Below are positions 1 to 9,319 of a DNA stretch of 64,000 nt, in pieces. This DNA comes from Floccularia luteovirens (taxonomy: Eukaryota > Basidiomycota > Agaricomycetes > Agaricales > Squamanitaceae): positions 1,178,001 to 1,242,000 of the forward strand of contig VSJF01000004.1 of the NCBI GenBank assembly GCA_009739215.1. Reading direction: 5' to 3'. The notes beneath the pieces were generated by a model. The model searched no databases, had not been told where the DNA came from, and was given only the letters and a program-made list of their open reading frames with translations. Every line of letters begins with the position of its first letter. The first letter of the stretch is position 1. The position numbers were made by a program, and so were the translations under genes.

Positions 1-1682
1 GGAAGAGGGAATAAGAGTACAAGCTGACAATCAGACCAAGATATGCCATAGCAGTCAACCAAACTTGTATGTCCAAAACACCTGCCATATGATTAGATTG
101 TATCGGCGAGAAATGGTCATGAAAATATCGAACCTCTTATAACCTCGCGCCATTCAAATTGTTCGTCTTCTTGATGCATCGCCTTGGAATCGAATGGATT
201 GTGAGAAACATTTTCCCCGGACGTTTCTAAATGAACAACTGCTTCCTTCTTTGCTTCCAAATCAGTAGAGTCAGAAGATTCGGGAACCGGACCGCTGGCG
301 GTAACGCTGCCATCAGTTCTAAAACGCATCACTTGAAGGTACGGTGGTGTCAGCTGAAGAAATTATATCACGTATGGAAAATATATACCAGCAAAATGCC
401 TTTCCTCATCAGTCAAGAACTTGCAGCTCGCTAGATCTGCGGGCAGAACGAATGCCGAGATCACACTAGCGACGACAGTTGCAAGACCTTCCAGAATCTT
501 TACAAACAACTCTATGAGTGAAAGTAGAGAAGTAAATGAGATAACAACGCACAAATATCCACCTCCAGCCAGCCAAACCGCCGATGCCATCCATCTTCGT
601 GATAGCTGTGGCTAGGAGACCTGAACGTGTAAAAAATATTGAGTGGTCGATCAGCGTGAAACATCTACCAATGCCTACCTCCAAAGGCACCAGACAATGA
701 TGCTAGATTTCCGGTATAAGTAAATCGGCCGATGAAAGGGGCGAAAGTTAAACCACATACCAGATGCGTAGAATATCCCAACACTAATGAGGGGTTAGAT
801 TAAAGTCATGGAACGGTTTTGAAAACCATTTACCGTAGTTGTAGTTCGTGACGTTTGTACATGGTACTGAGATAGAGGACCTGACCAATAAATATTTAGT
901 CGAGAAGTATCTTACTGGACATGGAAATGTACTGCACAATTCCCGGTAGTAAACCACCCTCGCATAGGCCAAGGAAGATGCGGATGGATACCAGACCTTG
1001 GAAGTTGTGGACCTATCATGGTGTTTAAGTAAGTAGTATTCATCAGTTCATCAATTGAACACATACAAATGCAGTCATGGTTGTCACAATTCCCCAGAAG
1101 AAGACAAGAAGAGGGATCCAGCGCTGTGTATAACATGTATATGAGAAAATAAACAATGTAATCTGGGGGGAATAATAACGTTTGCTTTAAGCTTCTTTAA
1201 CACAATATTGGATGGGAGTTCCACAATGATATAACTGATGTGAGGAAAGCTCAGCATTCAAGGGTCAAATACGATTCGTTATCATGATGCTCACGATGCA
1301 TAGAAGACTTTGTGTAAATTAGTGGTCGTTCCAAACCATGGATAATAAAGTTGTACACACCAGCCAATGCTGTGTTGAACTGGTTTCCATGAAGGTGGGA
1401 GTCACGCTCCAGGCCAGCGATTCTGCCATGTGCGGTCAGCTAAAAGGAGACCGTCATCCCGTTGGTAAGACCTGCCTTGCATTTCCGATGTTACTTCTGT
1501 CGATGAAATTGGCCAGCCAGAGCTATGATGAGCAAGGAAGTGAGGTCATATACGAAGGGGCAGTAGAACGGACTTACAAGCGCTAAAGGTGGAAGAATAC
1601 GGCAATCGAGTTTCCACAAGATCCGTTTGGTTCGTTGAGCATAGTCATTATCGTTATTTTGTATATGAATGGATTCAGACAT
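1..1682 (-). CDS. MFS transporter, allantoate/Dal5-type anion:cation symporter (3'-truncated by window edge)
   Basis: Plasma-membrane permease of the major facilitator superfamily, resembling the Dal5/allantoate-pantothenate branch that imports small organic acids or vitamins; the substrate cannot be read from sequence. Seen on the minus strand: an N-terminal exon from the ATG at 1682 (TKRILWKLDCRILPPLAL), then LWLANFIDRSNIGNAR, IAGLERDSHLHGNQF, WIPLLVFFWGIVTTMTAF and RIFLGLCEGGLLPGIV, all family hallmarks of TM1-TM5. These are followed by GLAGWRWIF...LEGLATVV in TM6 and, near base 1, DIQVWLTAMAYLGLIVSLY in the second half. At least seven short introns interrupt it; the one at 1433-1475 has a GC donor. 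The C-terminal TM helices lie outside the window. Family assignment is firm, substrate unknown. Confidence 0.85.
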
Positions 1683-2742
1683 TTTGAGTTGTCTATGAAA
1701 TCAGTGCTCAAGTGGGGAACCTGGCGCACAAGGAGATTATGCAGATTGGGTGGTCCTTTTATTGCCAAAACCAGGCGAGGAAAGCCATCAGGTGTCTTGC
1801 GCATATGGTACACAAGTGGGGTAATATCACCATTGAGTATTTTTTGCGCCTTCCCCATCATTCTGTTACCAAAAGTGTTTGACCACCGAGTCCTGAATAG
1901 TACTGTACCTGTTCTGAAAAAATACTTGCTATTTATAGCAACCAATCGTCTCGCTTATTCCTGGGGTAGTCCATGGAGCATCCAGGATCTTAGCGCGTTT
2001 GTGTGTATCCAGATTGAGCATTCACATGGGTCTGCTCTGCCTTTAGCTTGCATCCAAAGTCGATATTTGGCCGACAGTAATTGAGCAGATAAAGTTGAAA
2101 ACCTTTTTTCCTGTGAATGAATCTTACTATCTCCGGTCAGCCGCACGAATTGGAATCACATGATGCGTTTGTTCTCATCACTTATCTCGTTGATAGTGTG
2201 CTATTATACAGCGTCTCCGCGGCCAACAATGGACAGTTGGTATTGTACGTGCTTACTGTGAAGAAATATAAAGTATTTGGGGATTTTAATTTCAACAGTT
2301 TTCAAACATAACGAATTTCCATTATTTGGGGATCCAATATTACAATTTTCAATAAAGAATTAATTAATGGAACAACTTTAAAGGTCCTATAGACTCCAAA
2401 GCAATCGTTCAGTCTTGATATTATTGGACTGGATCCAGACCTACGAACCTCAGTATACGTGATTTAAACAGGCACAAGTACTAGGAACACTTCTACTCGG
2501 ATGGGGAAAAGATTACGTCTCCGACCTTCCTGTAGGATTGTCAAGCGAAAATTGAGGCTTTTGTCTTAAAAAATGAAAGCGATTTTATTATAATACTGTA
2601 GTATAAGTGACAATTTAAATTATAAATTTAATTGCACTACTTAACTGACCACGTGATAACTTTATCAACGTGACCGTTAACGAATTTGAGTTTCTTATTC
2701 GCAAGGTTTGGGCATCTACGCAATGTTTTGACGGTTTGGGTT
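1683..2742. other. intergenic region between divergent genes
   Basis: About 1.06 kb between the MFS transporter and the WW/FF gene. An open frame at 1635-2084 (+) and another at 1583-1945 (-) overlap each other and match no family I recognise, so I do not call a gene. AT-rich sequence dominates 2270-2640. A CACGTG box lies at 2650-2655. Confidence 0.5.
2650..2655. promoter_or_regulatory. CACGTG E-box upstream of the WW/FF gene
   Basis: Perfect palindromic CACGTG, 88 bp before the chosen ATG at 2743. Class-B bHLH factors (H-E-R basic region) recognise this site; such a factor is encoded at 46432-48331. The same hexamer sits at nearly the same distance before two other starts in this window. 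Confidence 0.45.
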
Positions 2743-5275
2743 ATGTCAGCTCAAGCAGATACTGCAGTGCTACCATTGGGATGGACGGAGCACACAGGTA
2801 TGTCCCGTCACTCAATCACACGTTTTATCAACTCACAATTATGCTGGAGGGCCGTCTGGGCATGTGTACTACTATAATACCCAAACTAAGGAATCCACAT
2901 ACAATCGCCCTTTGACTTATAATGCTGTCGCACAGAATCAGTCATTGGGCCAGAAGAAGAAAGAAAGACCATTGATTAAAACCCTGATACCTGGGACTGA
3001 CTGGTTACGTGTGAGCACTACTGAAGGCAATGTATTCTATTTCCACAAAACCAGGAAAGAGAGCTTTTGGACTATTCCTGATGAAATCAAAGATGCTGTT
3101 CAAAGCCTCGAGATGCAGGAGGGTAAGAATGCTATGGGAGGTCATGAAGAATCTCTCGAAGTGGAGCGGATAAAAGCCGAGGTTCGAGACATGATGAAGC
3201 ACAAGGCTGAAGAGGGCAGTAATGAAGGACTCCCTGCCTCAAAGGAATCAAAAGACAGTGATGGCTTCGAATCCGACACAGAGGACAGCGAAGATGACGA
3301 TGATTGGCAGCGGGAGGCTGAACAGACTGTAGCAGAAGAGGATGGAGGTATTGGAGAGGAACAGTACCCTACCTTGGAAGATCAAGAGCTGCGCGAACAA
3401 GACCACACGTCGCTCTCTCAGCCCACTACGCGGAAAGAGGTCAATTTATCCAATGAAGAAGCAAAAGCTCTATTTAAGGTATGCTTCAGCAGTTCTGCGT
3501 ACAATTCCAGTAGACAGAACGCATTTTAGGTCCTTTTGAGAGAAAAGGACGTTAATCCACTCCATCCATGGGATACATCTCTGCCTTTGTTCGTGTCAGA
3601 TCCCAGGTACGTTTTGTTACCTTCGGTTGCGGCCAGGCGTGAAGCATTCGACGAGTATTGCCGCGAGCGTGTGCGAGAGTTGAAGCAAGCAGCAGTCAAC
3701 ACGGATAAAAAGATAACGAGCCCAAAAGATGAATTCGAGAAATTACTGAATGGTGAGGTCAAAAGCACGCGAACGAGTTGGAACGACTTTCGAAAGGCTT
3801 GGAAAAAAGACAGGCGGTTCTATGGTTGGGGACGAGATGACCGGGAACGAGAGAAAAGATTTCGAGATTTTATTAAGGAGTTGGGCGAAAGTTAGCAATG
3901 ATTATTAGTGTAAGGTCATTCGTTGTTAACTTTTTTTTACAGGAAAACGGGCTGCTGCTAAGAAAGCGGAAACAAATTTCTTCATTTTGCTACAAGAATA
4001 TGTAGATACTAAGGAACCTTGCATCTGGAAAGAAGTGCGTGCACGACAACCATATACTAATATGTAATCAATGACCATATGTTCAGGTCAAAAGAAAGAT
4101 AGCAAACAATCCACGCTATGATGCTGTTGGATCATCTTCGTTGCGTGAAGAGCTCTTCAATACTTTCGTCAAAGGACAACAACTGGAACCAATAGCTGAT
4201 GCCAAGCCTGGTATAAAGAATCACGAACAGACGAACCTCGAACTATCTGATACTGCTGGTGGTAGCAAGGGTAAAGATAAACAGGATAGAAAAGAACGTG
4301 CCGTGAAGGAGCGTGAAGAAAGGATCAAATCCGAGCGTAGTCGTTTGGAAGCAGATATAGAACGATCGAAGATAGGTTTCAGTAAGAAGGAAGGTGATAG
4401 AGAATTTAGGTGAGGAGTCGGGTATGATTTTGATATTTGTCAATGGATTGACTTAGTGCTTTCCAGGACTCTCCTGACCGATGCAATCAGAGATCCTCAG
4501 GTACGGCCGTCGTCTTAATTTTAGTCTAAACTTAAAGTTTTCTTCTTTGGATGCAGAGCACGTGGGATGCTTGCCTTGCTCAGCTCCAAACAGATCCTCG
4601 TTTCACAAATTCTACTTTGCCTCTGCATCAACAAAAGTACCTCTTCCAAAATCATGTTTCCCAACTGCGGTCAAAGTATCTTGATAATCTACACGCTCTT
4701 TTCCAGTCACATGCGTCCTCATTAGCAACAAATTTCCAAGTCTTACCTTTGGACTCTCTACTCTCATCTCTACCAGTTACAAAGCTTGGTTATAATGCAC
4801 AAACTCTCGAGCGAGAATTCGAAAAATGGCAGCGTGAGCGGTCATACGCATGTCGGAAGGCATTCGATGACATGCTTACAGAAAACTCTTTTGTCGACTT
4901 CTGGGGACGTCTTGGAAAGCTAGGAGGAGAAAGTTTAGATGAAAAAATCAAGATTGATAATGAAGACATCGGCCAGGATGAAAACTGAGGAAACATCGAA
5001 AGTGGACATGAAGGCCCTGGCGAAAAGTGTTGATCTGCGGGAGATGGAGAAGGTTTTGAAGGTTGGTATCTCTCTATCTTGTATCAGGCCATGTCTGATG
5101 TTACTTAGAATGATCAACGATATGCTGTATTCGACCACGTTCCAGAACAACGAGAGAGGTGGCTACGGGTATGTAGCTTGACAAATCAATCTCTTTTTTT
5201 GACTAATAGATGTCCCAGGATTACTTGTCGAAGTTGTCCGCACCCAAGCTTTCAGTTCATGCGCCATCAGTTTGA
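2743..5275 (+). CDS. WW and FF domain protein, TCERG1/CA150-, Urn1/Dre4-like splicing or elongation factor
   Basis: Nuclear adaptor of the TCERG1 (CA150)/Urn1/Dre4 type, which couples RNA polymerase II and spliceosome components through WW and FF domains. Exon 1 starts MSAQADTAVLPLGWTEHTG and joins GPSGHVYYYNTQTKESTYNRP after a 52-nt intron, giving a canonical WW domain. A second WW follows (DWLRVSTTEGNVFYFHKTRK...FWTIP). After a long acidic linker come about five FF modules, including LFKVLLREKDVNPLHPWD, WKEVKRKIANNPRYDAV and STWDACLAQLQTDPRF. Exons: 2743-2797, 2850-3478, 3530-3890, 3943-4034, 4087-4409, 4467-4500, 4557-5061, 5109-5168, 5210-5275. Within 4557-5061 the frame stops at TGA 4986-4988, while the last FF module (MKALAKSVDLREMEKVLK, then NDQRYAVFDHV) lies in the +1 frame. 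A one-base insertion near 4975-4988 or an atypical intron is needed. Confidence 0.85.
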
Positions 5276-5614
5276 TCTGATCCACATGAGGTTCGGAGTG
5301 TCATATGGCAACCTGCTTCTCTTCTTCGAGTAGTCCAATTTTATTGATTTTGTTTATAATTTGCAACAATATGAATTAACCAATACATTATATCACTATG
5401 CGTTTCTTTCTTGAGCTACCTGTGTCTACATCCAATGGTAACGAAGTTCCTAGTAATAATTTGTATGTTAGAAGACCTGGTTAGCATGTCGTCACGATGC
5501 ACCCGGTTGTGACAAGCGTGTTAACATTCGGCTATTATCTGATCACGGGACAAATATTTTATTTACTTGGGGGAAGCCCGATGCATTGCTGAGAATTGCT
5601 GACAGCGAGAACCG

Positions 5615-5638
5615 GACACGTCGAAGCTGACACGTCAG
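5615..5638. promoter_or_regulatory. paired GACACGTC elements, UPRE-like, upstream of ER Hsp90
   Basis: GACACGTC occurs twice, at 5615-5622 and 5629-5636; the second lies inside the perfect 12-bp palindrome-like CTGACACGTCAG (5627-5638; its reverse reads CTGACGTGTCAG). TGACGTG-type cores are bound by bZIP factors of the unfolded-protein response (Hac1/Xbp1/Cib1 family). The pair is 72-95 bp before the ATG at 5710, with a TATA-like TCTATATAATT near 5658. A UPR role is inferred from motif and target gene. Confidence 0.5.
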
Positions 5639-5709
5639 TCAGTGATATAGTTTCCGTCTATATAATTGTTCTACTCACAAGAGTGTAACCAGTTGTATGT
5701 GCGGTCGGA

Positions 5710-8700
5710 ATGCGTTACATTCGTTTTCTCGTATTTCCTCTGATATTCCTCTTGACCAATGTGTTGGCGGACGGACAAGGCGAACACAGCAGTCCCAAAG
5801 TCAAACATGATTACCAAGTATGCTTTATAAATTAGCACTTCCGTCTTCTGCTAACGTCATACAAAACAGAGCGATGTTGCCCGTTTGAGAAAAATTGTGA
5901 TCAACAGGTACGCAAATCTTCCTAGTGCTTTATTCTTGACCACATATTGACTGAACATATCCTTAGCCTTTATTCGCACAAGTAAGACCAGCGTGTATTA
6001 CACATAGAGCCATCGCTGAACATGGGAAATCTTGTACAGAGATATCTTCCTACGCGAACTCATTTCGAACGCGAATGATGCATTAGAAAAGCTGCGCTTG
6101 ATTGCGTTGACAGATAAGTCTGTGTGGGATGGGGCAGACCCTCTCAATATCACAATACGGGCTTATAAGAACGACGATGGACAAGGTGCTCGTTTGGTGA
6201 TTTCTGGTAAGACCTCTGCTTGTCCTTCAAATGCCCTCGTTAATCATTTCCATAATAATAGACACGGGTATTGGTATGTCTGCGGAAGACTTGACCAAAA
6301 ATTTGGTAAGTAATAGTTTCTCTTATCATTGGCCGGTCTGTAATAATCTCTTAACCAGGGGACACTGGCCAAGTCGGGTACATCGGAGTTCCTCGCGAAT
6401 GTAGAGGGAAAAGACGGTGCCGCCGCAACTGGAAACCTCATTGGAGCCTTTGGTCTTGGATTTTATAGCAGTTTCTTGGTAGCGGACCGCGTACTTGTTG
6501 CTTCCATTCCCCCGAAATCATCAAAGAACCCAGAACCAGTCCAACATATTTTCAGCTCCTCTGCCGATGACAGCTCCTTTGAAATCTACGCTGATCCTCG
6601 GGGGAATACGCTCGGACGAGGGACAGAGATTACCTTGTTCATGAAGGACGATGACCTTGATTTCTTGGACGAATCAAAAATAACGAGCCTCATGTAGGTG
6701 ACATTTCAATGATCTTGCAAACAAATTGGCTCATTACAATACAGAAATAAACACTCTTCGTTCTCTTCTTCTTTCCCCATTTATCTGTTTACTCAACGAA
6801 CCGAAGAGGTTCCCGACGAGGATGCGGAGAAAGATACTGAGGACCCATCCTCATCTGACGAGAGTGCCAGTCCTACTGACTCCTCGACGGCTGATGGTGA
6901 CGAAGATGAGGCTATTGTTGAGGACGTCACCAAAGATGAGGATGACAAAGAAGCTGCTCCTCCAAAAATGAAGTCTATCACAGTTGAAGAATGGGTTCAG
7001 CTTAATGCTCAACCCCCACTTTGGACTAGGTGGGATATCTGACTCATATTGAGGTTTTTTGCATTAGTTCTCACCAGAAGAAATCAAGGGACCCTAAAAA
7101 TATTACTGACGGTAAGACCAATAACTTCTCGGTTCGTGAAAACCATTAAATTGCAGCAGAGGAGTACACATTATTCTATAATGCGTTCTTCAAAGACTTC
7201 ACAAAACCAATTGCATGGCAACATTTCAGCGGAGATTCTGAATCTGGGGTCTCATTCAAGGCCATTATTTATCTCCCATCGAAATTGTAGGACAAGATTT
7301 ATGTTGTCTGTAAGGTTTACTAATGCATAAGTTTTATAGGAGTGAAGAGTTTTGGGCAAAACCCCTCGAATACAAATCAAACGATATCAAACTCATGGTC
7401 AAACGAGTCTTCATCACATCAGACATGGGTGAAGATTCTCTACCTAAATGGGCCAGCTGGGTGAAAGTGGTCGTTGATGGTTTGATTCTTTTCTATTGGA
7501 TACAAGGCTGTATCAGCGACTGATGTATTACTACAGCTGAGGATCTACCCCTTAACGTCTCTCGTGAGGTGTTACAATCGAACCGTTTCTTGAAACAGCT
7601 TAAACAGATCATCCTGAAAAGGATGATTCAACTGTTTCACCAAAATTGCAGCAGAAGATGAGGAGAAATTTGAAAAGGTTCAAGAGACGTATGGCTCTGT
7701 TTTCAAGCTTGGTGCTGTAGAAGACACGAAGAATCGAGACAAGTTGACTGCATTAACACGTTTCACCACAAATCAAAGAAACTCGACTTCGCTTGACCAG
7801 GTGAGGACATTTATTTTGATGCAATGTAACTATTCTTAACGCTTCTTTGAAAAGTACTTGGAAAACAAGAAAAAAGGCCAGAAACAGGTGTGACACAATT
7901 TCTCTATAAATTAGGTGTTCGCTCAATATCATCCGTTAGATATTCTACATTGCAGAGATCGGCAAGAAACCAGAAGATCTCGCTCAAAGCGTTTTTGTAG
8001 AGAAACTTCACGCGAGAGGCTACGAAGTCCTTCTGCTTACAGAGCCATTGGACGAGATCTTAGTGGGCAACATCCGTCAATGGAAGTAAGTCTTGTATTT
8101 GTCATATGTTCAACGTTGTCTAACGAACCATTCAATTTAAGGAATGTCCCATTCCAAGACGTTGCAAAGGCAGGTCTTAAGTTTGGAGATGAAGGTAGAT
8201 AGGCTATTGTTTTATGATCTTGACACCTGTGCTCAAGCTATGTGTGAATAGATATAGACGCCGCGGAGGAGAAGGAACAGCAGAAGGAGCTTAATAAAAA
8301 GTTTGAGCCTCTCCTGAAATGGTTGAAAGAGGAGGCAAAAGACATCGTTCGAGAGGGTGTGTAAATGTTTACAACTTTGATATCGTTACTCACAATTCTC
8401 CAGTTGTCCTATCAAACAGGCTTGTCAAGAGCCCATGTGCCATTGTAGCAGAGAGCCACGGCTACACTGCGAATGTCCAAAAAATGATGAGTACGTGAAA
8501 ATAGGTCAAGAGGTTTCATTCCACACTTGTCTGATTTTTCGTTCAAGGTGCTTCCAATGCCAAAGGCAACAGAGGTGGAATATTGCATGAATTCGCGTTG
8601 AAAGCCAAAATCTTGGAAATTAATCCTCGTTCACCACTAATCGAAGGTCTATTGCGTCGGGTAGAAGATCTACCATCAGAAGAAGAAGAAAAGGATCTTG

Positions 8701-9157
8701 AAGCTGAAGATGAATTGAAGAGAGGTTTCTTCAATTTTGATTGATGGAGCACTAGTGCGCTCTGGTTTCGAAGTTCCGGATAGTAACAGGTATTTTTGCT
8801 TCTCGATCTGTAAAATTTCAAGCTGAAGCGAGGTGTTATAGGTTCTTTGCCCGAGTTGATAGAGTTCTACGTCGCTCGCTTGGTGTATCCGAGACTGCTC
8901 CAACTGATGAGACTGTAAAACCTGCGCCTCCAGTGGATCCAAAACTTCCTGATGAGGACGAAATGCCATTTGAATTACCGCCTGAAGATGAGGACGATGG
9001 AAAGGCACGGGTCATTATTCCTGACCATATGAAGGACGACGTAAGTCCCAAGAAAATATCCCAAGAAGTTGATCTGAACTTTTAACAATAGGTGCAAATT
9101 GACATGGAAGAGATTGATGAGGACGGGAATGTAGTTGTTGAGCACGATGAACTCTGA
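5710..9157 (+). CDS. HSP90B1: ER Hsp90, endoplasmin/GRP94-like, with C-terminal HDEL
   Basis: ATP-dependent ER-lumen chaperone of the Hsp90 family. The protein begins with a signal peptide (MRYIRFLVFPLIFLLTNVLA) and ends in HDEL. The N-domain shows NSLYSHKDIFLRELISNAND, DTGIGM and IGAFGLGFYSSFLVAD (Q replaced by A and V by L relative to the usual GQFGVGF). Between GTSEFL and IGAFG there are 15 residues versus about 11 in cytosolic Hsp90, a GRP94-type lid insertion. An acidic linker follows, then WTR...EEYTLFYNAFFKDF, KLMVKRVFITSDMGED, AEDLPLNVSREVLQ and NAKGNRGGILHEFALKAK in the middle and C domains. About 15 introns; one exon (5967-5981) is only 15 nt. The conserved sequence jumps to +1 twice, near 7634 (QLF/TKIAAEDEEKFEKVQ) and near 8722 (ELK/EVSSILIDGALVRSG). 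Either these are insertion errors or the allele is damaged. Confidence 0.9.
5967..5981 (+). other. HSP90B1: 15-nt microexon inside the ER Hsp90 gene
   Basis: CCTTTATTCGCACAA is flanked by ...CCTTAG and GTAAGA and supplies LYSH of the invariant Hsp90 motif NSLYSHK. Without it the reading frame is kept (5 codons) but the ATP-domain helix would lose five residues. Boundaries are fixed by the surrounding coding phase. Confidence 0.8.
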
Positions 9158-9319
9158 GAGGGATATACATGCACATGTGCGCAGTAGATATTTAATTACA
9201 ATAAAATCAATTATCATGATTCTTCGTGTGACAAGATTGAAATTAAGCATGTGACTGCTTTGGTCTTAAGCTGGCCGACGTGGTACAAGTGCTCTCCTCC
9301 TACTCACTCTACCTTCATA

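Noticed and set aside
1635..2084. 149-codon plus-strand frame upstream of the MFS gene
   Set aside because: No family resemblance, overlaps an equally long antisense frame, composition unlike the other coding exons; may include the MFS 5'UTR.
4931..5001. Roughly 70-nt intron (GTTTAG...GAAAG) to repair the WW/FF frame
   Set aside because: Phase fits, but donor and acceptor are very weak and it would delete an acidic linker that looks coding; kept only as an alternative to a one-base insertion.
8822..9250. Several minus-strand frames over the Hsp90 3' end
   Set aside because: Shadows of the acidic C-terminal region; the plus strand ends in a clear HDEL stop.
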